Shown piece after piece: positions 1 to 7,514 of a stretch of 15,350 nucleotides of DNA. Below the pieces are notes generated by a model. That model had not been told where the DNA came from. It made no database searches and saw nothing but the letters and a program-made list of their open reading frames with translations. Position 1 is the first letter of the stretch; every line of letters starts with the position of its first letter. The DNA comes from Syntrophaceae bacterium UBA4778 (GTDB lineage: Bacteria; Desulfobacterota; Syntrophia; Syntrophales; UBA4778), in contig DHHG01000005.1 of assembly GCA_002403175.1 (NCBI GenBank), positions 1-15,350 of the forward strand. The letters run 5' to 3'. Made by a program: the position numbers and the translations under genes.

Positions 1-1
1 A

Positions 2-1138
2 AACAATCCCTACCTCCAGGTTCCGTCCGGCAAGGAAGGTTTGGACCAGGTAATGGAAAGCCTGTTCTCCTTTGGGACACGTTCTCTCGATAGAATTGAT
101 TTCCAAAAAGCCCTGGATGCAATCGGAGCTGCGGAAAGCGCGGGAAGCGATTTCTCATTGAATGTACTGACCCCTCATTTTGAGAGGGGGGTGGAACTTC
201 TGGCGGACAATCTCCTCCATCCCGCTTTTCCTCAAAGAGACTTTTCGGTAACCAGAAAGCAGGTGACTGATCTGGCAGGGGGGGTACTCCTGAGTCCCGA
301 TTTTCTTGCGGACCGGGCGCTGAAGACAGCGCTTTTCCCCAGAAATGATCCGATGCTGCGCCATGCCGTTCCGAAAACCGTTCAAGGGCTGAATCTAAGA
401 GATGTGGAAAAATATCACCGTAGCGTTTTTCGACCGGACATGACGACCATTGTTGTAATCGGTAATATCGATTCCGAACGCGCATTCCAGATCATATCCA
501 GGTATTTTGGGATCTGGACCGCCGAAGGGAAAAAACCGGATGTAAGGCTTCCGTCTGTTCCCCCCAACAAACCCGCCTATGCTTCTGTTCCGGACAAAAG
601 CAGGGTCCAGACCAAGGTCATCCTGGCGCAAACGCTTGGAATCACCAGAACGCACCCGGACTATTATCCGCTTCAGCTCGGGAATCATGTCCTCGGAGGA
701 GGTTTTTACGCAACCCGCTTTTACCGCGATCTCAGAGAGACTTCAGGACTCGTTTACAACGTAAGCGCACTCCTTGAGGCAGACGAGAGCCGCGCATACT
801 ATGCAGTTCAATACGGTAGCAATCCCGAAAACGTCTCCCGGGCCAAATCGATCATCGAATTCGATTTGAACCAAATGAGAATGAAAGCCGTTAACGATGA
901 TGAACTGCAAAGGGCGAAAGCGTTGCTCCTTCGGGAGATTCCGCTGTCGGAAGCGAGCGTAAGTCGGATCGCCTCCGGGTTTCTCGAAAGAATGGAATAT
1001 GGATTGCCACTGAATGAGCCGATATTGGCGGCTCACAAATATATCGCAATGACGCCGGAGCAGGTCAGGGCGGCATTTGAAAAATGGTTCCGTTGCGACG
1101 ATATGGTGGAGATCACCCAGGGGCCTTTACCCAAATAA
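2..1138 (+). CDS. M16 family peptidase, C-terminal part (5' end outside window)
   Basis: The reading frame is open from the first bases, so the gene begins upstream; the TTG at 41 is only an internal codon. The visible 378 residues make up an M16 (insulinase/PqqL-like) half: an N-terminal alpha/beta domain and a peptidase_M16_C domain. The characteristic Arg/Tyr pair of the C-terminal domain is visible in LRETSGLVY near 731-757. Where an active M16 domain carries HxxEH this one reads DQVMES, so the zinc site is absent. It is therefore either the inactive half of a tandem M16 protein or the non-catalytic partner of a two-gene M16 pair; the active part would lie to the left. M16 proteins of this kind are usually periplasmic or envelope-associated. 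Family assignment is firm; substrate is unknown. The next gene starts 44 bases after the stop. Confidence 0.85.
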   Translation, partial: NNPYLQVPSGKEGLDQVMESLFSFGTRSLDRIDFQKALDAIGAAESAGSDFSLNVLTPHFERGVELLADNLLHPAFPQRDFSVTRKQVTDLAGGVLLSPDFLADRALKTALFPRNDPMLRHAVPKTVQGLNLRDVEKYHRSVFRPDMTTIVVIGNIDSERAFQIISRYFGIWTAEGKKPDVRLPSVPPNKPAYASVPDKSRVQTKVILAQTLGITRTHPDYYPLQLGNHVLGGGFYATRFYRDLRETSGLVYNVSALLEADESRAYYAVQYGSNPENVSRAKSIIEFDLNQMRMKAVNDDELQRAKALLLREIPLSEASVSRIASGFLERMEYGLPLNEPILAAHKYIAMTPEQVRAAFEKWFRCDDMVEITQGPLPK

Positions 1139-1182
1139 AGCTCAGAAGAGCTTTCTTCGAAAAACATTTCAGGGTGGAACGT

Positions 1183-1587
1183 ATGAGCCGCTTCTTTAAG
1201 TTATCCGTATTCGTCCCGGCAATTCTGTTCGTCCTTTATCAAGGGGCGATCGCAGGTGATCCCGATAAGGGCTCGGTCCGGCTTGGAACTCCGGGGAAAT
1301 TATATTTGGATATCACTGTGTCAGGCATAGGGGATGGAACAATTCGTGTCTCTCCCCTGGAAGCGCAATGCAGAAGATCGGATTCGCTCTGCACATACGG
1401 CTTTGATCCCGGAACGAAAGTAATTCTCAGGGCGGAACCGGCGAAACTGGACAGCCGTTTCGATGGTTGGATCGGGAATTGCGAACCAGAAGAACCTGAA
1501 AAAAAAGAAGTCTGCCACATTATCATGAATGAAGATAAGGCGATCACAGCCGTTTTTTCCCGGTCCGCCGGCATAAGCTTTCCCTGA
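1183..1587 (+). CDS. small secreted protein with an InlB-like (divergent B-repeat) domain
   Basis: The start is ATG 1183, preceded by AGGG at 1171-1174; the frame is open further upstream, but those codons overlap the peptidase gene and add no signal sequence. The product is 134 residues. It begins with a Sec signal peptide: Arg/Lys near the N-terminus, a hydrophobic stretch at 8-22 and a likely cut after AIA-24. The rest matches the pattern of bacterial InlB B-like repeats: a GxGxI/V strand near 50-55, 'L.AEP' at 82-86, 'F.GW.G.C' at 93-100 and a closing 'I.AVF' at 121-125. Four cysteines (63, 70, 100, 111) could form two disulfides, consistent with an exported protein. It lies 44 bases after the M16 gene and may be co-transcribed with it. 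No specific function can be assigned; such repeats are common in surface and secreted proteins. Confidence 0.7.
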   Translation: MSRFFKLSVFVPAILFVLYQGAIAGDPDKGSVRLGTPGKLYLDITVSGIGDGTIRVSPLEAQCRRSDSLCTYGFDPGTKVILRAEPAKLDSRFDGWIGNCEPEEPEKKEVCHIIMNEDKAITAVFSRSAGISFP

Positions 1588-1627
1588 AGTATTTTCAATC
1601 CGTGATTCTTATTTCCCTCTATATTCC

Positions 1628-1657
1628 TTGACTTGTGTCAATCCGGGCGTATATAGT
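1628..1657 (+). promoter_or_regulatory. candidate sigma-70-type promoter for the hcp-like gene
   Basis: TTGACT at 1628-1633 is followed 16 bases later by TATATA (1650-1655), or at 18 bases by TATAGT. It sits in the 194-base gap between the InlB-repeat gene and the Hcp-like gene and would give a leader of roughly 120 bases. This was found by eye from consensus match only. Confidence 0.4.
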
Positions 1658-1781
1658 CCGCTCTCGAACGGCAAGCCTGATTCCGGAGAAAAATCGGGTC
1701 GGGATACGCGCCCATGGACTGTAATCAGGGCCGATAAGGATATCGTCCGTTAACCGGATTCAAGGACAATAGGAGGTTCTT

Positions 1782-2339
1782 ATGTGGAAAACCATTCTCT
1801 CTCTCACTGTCGCAGGTATGTTCTTCTGGACGGCCAGTGCCCAGGCCGCAATGATGGCCTACATGACCGTCAAAGGCCAGAAATCGGGCCAGATCAAGGG
1901 AAGCATCACCCAGAAAGGGCGGGAAGACTCGATTGGCATCATAGCCTTCGATCAGGCCACCCAGGTTGTTCTCGGAGCAAAAGGCGTTGGGGGAGCTCTC
2001 AAGGTCGGGGCGATCACCGTCACGAAAGAACTGGATAAGTCCTCGCCGATCCTTCGCAATGCAATGGACACGCAGGAGAATCTCACAGAGGTTTATATCA
2101 GGTTCTGGACGCCACAGATTAAGGCGGGTACAGGGGTGGGGTCGGAAGTCCAGCATTATACGGTCAGGCTGACTAATGCCAAAATCCTGTCCATCAGAAC
2201 CCAGATGCAGAATATCAGGCATCCCGATCTGCAGAAGTATGATATAAGCGAAGTGCTTACGTTTTCCTATGAAAAGGCGGAGTATATTTGGAATAATGGC
2301 GGGATTTCAGCCATGGAGTTCGGCGGTGCATTGCAATAA
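1782..2339 (+). CDS. hcp: Hcp-family (type VI secretion tube-like) protein with a Sec signal peptide
   Basis: Hcp proteins form hexameric rings that stack into the tube of type VI secretion systems. The 185-residue product carries the family pattern: 'AYMTVKG..SG.IKGS' (26-41), an IIAFD segment (53-57), a central 'ITVTKELDKSSPILRNAM' region (78-95) and a C-terminal beta strand with LTFSYEKAEYIW (159-170). Unusually, the first 22 residues form a clear signal peptide (Lys3, hydrophobic core 5-16, cleavage motif AQA at 20-22); the remaining 163 residues equal a normal full-length Hcp. The start is well fixed by AGGAGG seven bases upstream. Ordinary T6SS Hcp is cytoplasmic before firing and has no signal peptide. 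No other T6SS gene (tssB/C, vgrG, clpV) is in the window. It may therefore be an exported Hcp-fold protein unrelated to a classical T6SS. Family assignment is good; role is uncertain. Confidence 0.8.
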   Translation: MWKTILSLTVAGMFFWTASAQAAMMAYMTVKGQKSGQIKGSITQKGREDSIGIIAFDQATQVVLGAKGVGGALKVGAITVTKELDKSSPILRNAMDTQENLTEVYIRFWTPQIKAGTGVGSEVQHYTVRLTNAKILSIRTQMQNIRHPDLQKYDISEVLTFSYEKAEYIWNNGGISAMEFGGALQ

Positions 2340-2383
2340 GCGTTTACGGAAGTAAACTGTAAAGCACACATAGAAAAACAGAC

Positions 2384-2415
2384 AGGCAGGGTCGAAAAGC
2401 CCTGCCTTTTATTTT
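2384..2415 (+). terminator. intrinsic terminator after the hcp-like gene
   Basis: A perfect 8-bp stem, AGGCAGGG (2384-2391) with CCCTGCCT (2400-2407), encloses an 8-base loop and is followed directly by TTTATTTT. It lies 44 bases after the Hcp-like stop codon. Confidence 0.85.
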
Positions 2416-2929
2416 GGTTCCCAAGCTAAAAAAATCTTCCGGGCCACATCACCCGAAATGTCAAGTCTTGATGAAGGGCGCGCCCTTATACTGTCAAGTC
2501 GGATATCTCACCTGAACAAAAATCCAATTTCGCCGAGCATTCCTCATGGTTAAACTCTCAATTAGAAAATTTACAAACGGTTGCTGCCATGCAATCTGAA
2601 ATATCCCGGCAGAAGGGGAGGGCATGCGGCTCATATTTATAGAATATTCCACTCCGTAATGCACTTCATCGATCGAAGCTGATAAGAACTCGGCTCCACC
2701 TACGAGCAATTATTTTGCTTCCGTTGAAAAGTTGACGATTATTTATTGAAAGCGATTTTTTGGACAGCTTGTTTTATATAGCAGGTCTCATTCAGAAATG
2801 TGCAGAGCGAAAAGAAACAAATTCGAAGAGAGCCGGATATCGAGTTCACCTATTGTTCCGTGGTTGGCAGTTATCATGATTGTGAATTACTGATTGAAAG
2901 AGAGTAACGTGCACCGTGCGCCGCTGAGA
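2416..2929. other. intergenic region without a convincing gene; contains palindromes at 2459-2500
   Basis: About 510 bases separate the terminator from the 3' end of the catalase gene. I see no ORF with a ribosome site or recognisable product. The left part has compact symmetry: an 11-base palindrome TCAAG-T-CTTGA (2461-2471), a perfect 14-base palindrome AAGGGCGCGCCCTT (2474-2487), and a 9-base direct repeat TGTCAAGTC at 2459-2467 and 2492-2500. The rest is AT-rich and featureless by eye. Confidence 0.5.
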
Positions 2930-4384
2930 TCAGCCGCCTTTCACTCCTTTGGCGATGCGGTCGCCGATTTCCTTGTCGATGTTGCGCCAGTATTCGAACG
3001 CACGCTGCAGCACGGGCTTGGAAACGCCTTTCTTGAGATGTCCGACGACGTTGGATACCAGCCGGTCGCGCTGCCCGTTGTCCATTACCTGACGCACCAA
3101 GGTGCCAGGCTGGCCGAAGTCGTCGTCATCTTTGCGCAAAGTGTAGGCAGTACGGATGAACTCGCCGCTGGCCTTCCAGACCGCTACCTCGGGATAGCGT
3201 TTGCTGTCTGCCTGCGGGCCGCCCTTAGAGTTCGGTGCGTATACGGGGTCGGATACGTTCTGTACCCGCATCGCTCCGTCCTTGCTGTAGCTGTGCACGG
3301 GTACCTTTGGCCGGTTTACTGGGATCTGCTTGTAGTTGACCCCAAGGCGGGCACGGTGGGCATCGGCGTAGGAGAAGAGACGGGCGAGCAACATTTTGTC
3401 CGGGCTGACACCGATCCCTGGCACGAGGTTGTTCGGTTCGAACGCGGCCTGCTCGATCTCGGTGTGGAAGTCGGTCGGGTTGAGGTCCAGCGTCAGCCGG
3501 CCCACCTCGTGCAGCGGGTAGTCACCGTGCGGCCATACCTTGGTCAGGTCGAAGGGGTTGAACCGGTAGGTCTCAGCCTCTTCGAAAGGCATGATCTGCA
3601 TCTTCAGCGTCCAGCTGGGGTAATCACCCCGCTTGATCGCTTCGAATAGGTCGCGCCGATGGTAATCGGCATCAACACCGGCGATCCTGTCGGCCTCGTC
3701 CTGGGTGAGGCAGTCGATGCCTTGGTCGGTCAGGAAGTGGTACTTCACCCAGAAGCGCTCACCCTTTGCATTGACCCACATGTAGGTGTGGCTCGAGTAG
3801 CCGTTCATGTGCCGCCAGGTCTTAGGAATTCCGCGGTCTCCCATGAGAATCGTGACTTGGTGGGCCGACTCGGGCGACAGTGTCCAGAAGTCCCACTGCA
3901 TGTCGTTGTCGCGCAGGCCGTTGTCCGCACGGCGCTTCTGGGAGCGGATGAAGTGCTGGAACTTCATGGGGTCACGTACAAAGAATACTGGAGTGTTGTT
4001 GCCCACCATGTCGTAGTTGCCCTCACTGGTGTAGAACTTTAACGCGAAGCCGCGTGGGTCACGCCAGGTGTCGGGGCTGCCACGCTCGCCGGCCACGGTT
4101 GAGAACCGGATCAAGGTTTCTGTCTTCGTGCCCGGCTGGAACACCGCGGCCTTGGTGTAGGCGCTGACATCCCTGGTCACCTCGAAATGTCCGAAGGCAC
4201 CGGAACCCTTCGCGTGGGGCTGGCGCTCCGGAATTCGCTCCCGGTTGAAGTTGGCCATCTGCTCGATGAGGTAGTGGTCCTGCAGTAGGATGGGCCCATC
4301 AGGCCCCACGGTGAGCGAGTACTCTTCACTGGATACGGGAATCCCGGCATCGTTTGTTGTGGGTTTGCGGTCGTCATTTTTCAT
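2930..4384 (-). CDS. katA: monofunctional heme catalase (small-subunit, clade 3 type)
   Basis: This cytoplasmic enzyme breaks hydrogen peroxide into water and oxygen. The 484-residue product has the length of small-subunit catalases. Catalytic His57 sits in [12 protein letters not shown], the distal Asn in [10 protein letters not shown] (129/130), and the proximal heme ligand Tyr339 in [14 protein letters not shown]. All the usual landmarks between them are present ([29 protein letters not shown]). The start is ATG 4384, with AAGGGAG about 10 bases upstream on the minus strand. The gene is intact and appears single-cistron: its nearest upstream neighbour is an IS remnant and its downstream side is empty. 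By eye its GC content is about 60 percent, above its neighbours, and its N-terminal region resembles actinobacterial-type clade 3 catalases; acquisition by transfer is plausible. I saw no clear PerR or OxyR site upstream. Confidence 0.95.
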   Translation of the reverse strand: MKNDDRKPTTNDAGIPVSSEEYSLTVGPDGPILLQDHYLIEQMANFNRERIPERQPHAKGSGAFGHFEVTRDVSAYTKAAVFQPGTKTETLIRFSTVAGERGSPDTWRDPRGFALKFYTSEGNYDMVGNNTPVFFVRDPMKFQHFIRSQKRRADNGLRDNDMQWDFWTLSPESAHQVTILMGDRGIPKTWRHMNGYSSHTYMWVNAKGERFWVKYHFLTDQGIDCLTQDEADRIAGVDADYHRRDLFEAIKRGDYPSWTLKMQIMPFEEAETYRFNPFDLTKVWPHGDYPLHEVGRLTLDLNPTDFHTEIEQAAFEPNNLVPGIGVSPDKMLLARLFSYADAHRARLGVNYKQIPVNRPKVPVHSYSKDGAMRVQNVSDPVYAPNSKGGPQADSKRYPEVAVWKASGEFIRTAYTLRKDDDDFGQPGTLVRQVMDNGQRDRLVSNVVGHLKKGVSKPVLQRAFEYWRNIDKEIGDRIAKGVKGG

Positions 4385-4739
4385 AGTATTATCTCCCTTT
4401 CTTGGCTCGCCCTGACTGATGAATCTAAAACCCCCTAAGATTCGGCAGTCTGATCGTTATGAAAATAGAATACTGATTTCAGGAAGTTCACTCCCGTGAA
4501 ACATAACTTATCATCCGTTGCAGCTAACATTGAGTCAGATAAAAATAGAATGGAAAATCATTAATTCATATTCGGCATTTTCTCATTTTTGACCTTGAAT
4601 AATCTTAATTTGCTCTAAGTAAATATTCTTGGAAAATGAATGAAGCAACATACAATCGCCCGTCTTTTTGATGGGAAATAAGAATTAACGACTGATAGGA
4701 TGTGTCATTTCCAAAATTGAGGAATGCTCACTTCAGGAG
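4385..4739. other. AT-rich upstream region of katA, no gene seen
   Basis: About 355 bases between the catalase start and the IS remnant. The sequence is AT-rich, with no ORF of substance and no hairpin terminator noted. It should contain the katA promoter on the minus strand, but I cannot point to a convincing -35/-10 pair or a PerR-like palindrome. Confidence 0.4.
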
Positions 4740-4805
4740 AGGTGGTCCGGGTTGTTTGGACAGGGAACAGGGCTTTATAAGTGGGAAGTTGATCCGGGTT
4801 AGCGA

Positions 4806-5186
4806 TCATGCCGCAGCCTGTCTATGCGAGTAGTTGAAGTAAACCATAGCCGGGGGTCTTCCTGTCAAAGTTTTATGCCACCTCATTTCGTTGTAGAATT
4901 TGAAGTACTCGGTCAAGCCTGACCGGAGCTCTGAGGCAGAGGCATAGGACTTGAGATAGATGTCTTCGTATTTGACGCTTCTCCAGAGCATCGATGCAGA
5001 AAGCACTGTCGAGAGTATTGGACAACCTCCAGGCCAGTACCATGCGGCTAGCCCAATCCATGACGGCGACAAGATAGCAAAATCCTTTGGGCTGATGGGA
5101 ACCGGTTGATAATAGACGCTTGATCTGGAAAGTTGCATGATTTCGCATTGACGTGTCACGGGAAGTTCTGCTCCTCTCTCGATCAT
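4806..5186 (-). pseudogene. IS3-family transposase orfB, two internal deletions
   Basis: The first about 32 residues are the N-terminal helical segment of orfB (MIERGAELPVTRQCEIM, then LSRSSVYYQP). The text then jumps into the integrase core, which is read in another frame (GFCYLVAVMDWASRMVLAW, then LSNTLDSAFCIDALE, within 4985-5100). It then returns to the first frame for the C-terminal end (LWRSVKYEDIYLKSYA through FYNEMRWHKTLTGRPPAMVYF). Compared with intact orfB of this group (about 280 residues), roughly a hundred residues before the core and about fifty within it are gone. The missing parts include the segments holding all three DDE residues (the 'TDITY' and 'TDQGSQF' aspartates and the glutamate just before LWRS). 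It cannot be active. Confidence 0.85.
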
Positions 5187-5290
5187 CGCTTGGCGCTCGG
5201 ATCGGCTATGCGACCGAGCGCGGCGGATAAAAAATCGTTCTCCATCGATAACTGCCCGATCTTGGCGTGAAGGTCTTTTACATTCGGTCC
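5183..5290 (-). pseudogene. IS3-family orfA, C-terminal tail only
   Basis: In the minus-strand frame ending at TGA 5183-5185, the codons read VKDLHAKIGQL and then SMENDFLSAALGRI, the typical coiled end of IS3-family orfA. The stop overlaps the orfB start as ATGA, the usual arrangement. An in-frame stop lies just upstream of 5290, and no N-terminal helix-turn-helix part is recognisable. Confidence 0.7.
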
Positions 5291-5424
5291 TTATATTTAG
5301 CCGATCAAAGCCTTGAGCCTGCGCTTTTTACCGAGCTCCAAATCAGGTTGTATAGGGCGGGCAGGGAGTTTATAATGGGAACTGTAAGTCCGGCCCCGAG
5401 TGGTAGAACAAAAATTATTTCCCG

Positions 5425-6996
5425 GTGAAATCCGTGAATCCCCGTCTGCGCAAAAAGCTCATCATAATATCTGCAGTTCTTGTGATCGTGATAGCGGCGG
5501 CGATAATTACCCTCCTCGCCTATTCAAACAGAATCGTAAAACACAAGCTCGAACAGGCTCTAGGCCCCAATTTCACGGTGGACAGCATATCGCTCAACTG
5601 GAACAGTGTAGCTATCAATAGGCCCAGGTTCCTGAAAGACGACCAGACGGTGGCCTCAGCTCAGAGCATCACTATAAAAGCCCATTTCCTTGCCCTTCTG
5701 AAATCCGGGTTTTCCATTTCCAGTATAGTCATGCAGCAGCCTTCCTTCAAGGTGGAAGTCACTCCCGAAGGCAAATGGATAATCCCGATCTCCCTGCCCG
5801 AGAAAGAATCCACTTCTACTTCCAAGTCCGGTCCGTTGACCATTAAGGAAATTGTCGTGAAAAACGGCACGCTTTTATACCAGGACCATCGTGTGCCGGC
5901 TCCGAACAACATTGAGGCCCAAAAGCTCAATGCCAGCCTGAATGATTTCTCCTACCCCTTTAAGGACGAACCCTCGAAATTTTCGATTCAATCTCAATTA
6001 GCGGGCAAGCTAGTTTCGGGATCAGTTGCCGCGAATGGTAACTATAATTTCGGATCGCACGCTTTCACCATGAAATTCGACGGGAAGGACCTGGCCTATT
6101 CCGACGCAGGCGGCGGTTCAGGGCCGATATTACGTGGACAGCACCTGACCTTTACGGCGGGTTCGGCAGGCTTGCCGGAGAAGCCCCTGCTCATCTCGGA
6201 TCTCGTTCTGAACAAGCCGCATTTGCGCGTGGAGACGGACAGCGAGGGGAATATCAAGGGCCCGTTCGGCGGCCCCGCTAAGAAACCCGCGCTGCAGGTC
6301 GAAGTGAATAAATTCGCAATAGTAGGCGGGGAAATTCTTTACCTGGACGGGAAAATCTCCTCCCGGCCTTATCCCGTCAGGTTTACGGATGTAAATCTTA
6401 ATGCGGATTACATTACCAAGCCGTTCGAGAATAGATTAACGACTTATCAGTTTTCCGCTCATATCCCCTGCAACAGCAGCACGGGAATCCTCACCTCCTC
6501 GGGAAGCACGGACTTGAAGACGAGCGATACAAATTCCAAAATAAACCTGAGCGACCTCGATCTCGCTGTCCTGAAACCTTATATAGTCAAGCAGGGCGAG
6601 GCAGATTTTTCTAAAGGCTTTCTCGACCTCGATATGAATCTCGAGATAAAAAATAAAAATATTCACGCCCCAGTCCACTCGGTGATCAGGAACCTGGAAT
6701 TCACGTCTGGCAGTGGACCCAAGGACCGGTTCCTCGGCGTACCCCGCTCAATAATCGTGAAAGCGATGGAGTCCAACAATCACCAGATCGTCTTTGATTT
6801 CATCCTGGAAGGCAACATCTCGAGCCCCAAATTCAATTTCAGGAAAAATCTGATGCAGAATTTAACTTCGGGCTTCGCCAACAGCCTGGGGCTGTCCGCC
6901 GTAAAGGCGGGGCAGACGGCGGTCAAGCAGGGCGGCGAGGCGATAAAGGGCGTCGAGAAAGGAATCAAGGAGCAGTTCAAGAATATATTCAAATAG
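5425..6996 (+). CDS. DUF748 / AsmA-like membrane-anchored protein
   Basis: The 523-residue product starts with a basic N-terminus and one membrane helix (about 12-32), followed by a long beta-rich periplasmic region. This is the build of AsmA/DUF748 proteins, which are related to bridge-like lipid-transfer proteins and act in envelope maintenance. The region around 'LKPYIVKQGEADFSKGFLDL' and the closing 'IVFDFILEGNISSPKFNF' (about 454-471) are typical of DUF748. A Lys/Gly-rich amphipathic tail (491-523) ends the protein. The start is uncertain: an in-frame TAG at 5404 limits it to GTG 5425 or GTG 5434, and neither has a clear Shine-Dalgarno sequence. It is shorter than many DUF748 proteins. 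It stands alone, with a dead IS element behind it. Family is likely; precise function is unknown. Confidence 0.75.
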   Translation: MKSVNPRLRKKLIIISAVLVIVIAAAIITLLAYSNRIVKHKLEQALGPNFTVDSISLNWNSVAINRPRFLKDDQTVASAQSITIKAHFLALLKSGFSISSIVMQQPSFKVEVTPEGKWIIPISLPEKESTSTSKSGPLTIKEIVVKNGTLLYQDHRVPAPNNIEAQKLNASLNDFSYPFKDEPSKFSIQSQLAGKLVSGSVAANGNYNFGSHAFTMKFDGKDLAYSDAGGGSGPILRGQHLTFTAGSAGLPEKPLLISDLVLNKPHLRVETDSEGNIKGPFGGPAKKPALQVEVNKFAIVGGEILYLDGKISSRPYPVRFTDVNLNADYITKPFENRLTTYQFSAHIPCNSSTGILTSSGSTDLKTSDTNSKINLSDLDLAVLKPYIVKQGEADFSKGFLDLDMNLEIKNKNIHAPVHSVIRNLEFTSGSGPKDRFLGVPRSIIVKAMESNNHQIVFDFILEGNISSPKFNFRKNLMQNLTSGFANSLGLSAVKAGQTAVKQGGEAIKGVEKGIKEQFKNIFK

Positions 6997-7465
6997 TCTT
7001 TCGCCCATTCCCACTTTTTTTCTCATTCAAATGTTCCATTCCGCAATCAATAATCTCATCTTTGTTTGAAATGGCGATATGTCCTATATGCGGTTTGATT
7101 GATAACAGGAAGGAGCCGGGCAGGCATTGTCACCTGGGGAAGTTCAGGCGAATAGTGGCTTTCAATTCGAAATCAAAAGTTACAAATGGGTGCAGTACAA
7201 GATGGGGTGAGGATGCCTGCCCAAAAGAAAAAGCCCGCCAGGAAACTCCATTGCTTATTTGTTTGCAGCTGTTAAGTAACAAATTGAACCTGTTATAAGC
7301 TAATCCGAAATTAAGATCAGGGGCTCTCCCGAAATTAATAAAAACAACAAAAAAGTAATTAATATATAATAAATAACATTTATGACAAATTGTCTTCTCG
7401 AGGCATGTTCGCAGCTTTTGTCAAATACGTCAGTGATTACAATGTATTAAATCGAAAATCCTGTT
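6997..7465. other. intergenic region upstream of amtB1, AT-rich, no convincing gene
   Basis: About 470 bases. A possible short frame at 7071-7298 starts with a CPICG motif, but it has no ribosome site, no second convincing cysteine pair and no family resemblance, so it is not called. The stretch 7320-7383 is very AT-rich, the kind of bendable DNA often found between an activator site and a sigma-54 promoter. GACAA-A-TTGTC (7384-7394) and TACA-A-TGTA (7438-7446) are small palindromes described separately. Confidence 0.4.
7384..7446. promoter_or_regulatory. possible activator-binding palindromes upstream of the amtB1 promoter
   Basis: Two small perfect palindromes, GACAA-A-TTGTC (7384-7394) and TACA-A-TGTA (7438-7446), lie 20-80 bases upstream of the -24 element. 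They do not match the enteric NtrC consensus. A sigma-54 promoter needs an enhancer-binding activator site, and these are the only symmetric candidates I see; the assignment is weak. Confidence 0.25.
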
Positions 7466-7480
7466 TGGCACCTGAATTGC
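7466..7480 (+). promoter_or_regulatory. sigma-54 (RpoN) promoter of amtB1-glnK1
   Basis: TGGCAC-CTGAA-TTGC matches the -24/-12 consensus TGGCAC-N5-TTGC exactly. Transcription would begin near 7491, about 24 bases before the amtB1 start. Ammonium channel operons are classic NtrC/sigma-54 targets, so context and sequence agree. Confidence 0.9.
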
Positions 7481-7514
7481 TCTTCTATTAGGCAACTCAT
7501 AGGAGGTACTTTAT

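Larger units (their letters stand above)
4740..5290 (-). mobile_element. decayed IS3-family insertion sequence
   Basis: This is a remnant of a two-ORF IS3-type element read on the minus strand: the tail of orfA (5183-5290), then an internally deleted orfB (4806-5186). Left of orfB, bases 4740-4762 (AGGTGGTCCGGG then TTGTTTGGACA) resemble the terminal repeat at the 3' end of IS3-group elements. No matching inverted repeat is visible on the orfA side, so that end is probably lost. The boundaries are approximate. The element lies between katA and the DUF748 gene. Confidence 0.75.

Noticed and set aside
2494..2709. 71-codon minus-strand frame in the hcp-katA gap
   Set aside because: TTG start, no ribosome site and no recognisable motif.
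2930..2960. Small GCTGA/TCAGC palindrome at the end of katA as terminator
   Set aside because: Only five base pairs with a two-base centre and no U-run; it would not fold as an intrinsic terminator.
2894..3649. 251-codon open frame on the plus strand opposite the catalase gene
   Set aside because: Antisense shadow of a GC-rich coding region; no ribosome site and no recognisable family, while the catalase on the other strand is unmistakable.
7071..7298. Short frame beginning MAICPICG upstream of amtB1
   Set aside because: One CxxC pair only, no ribosome site, no family match, and it sits in AT-rich regulatory DNA; treated as chance or a remnant.
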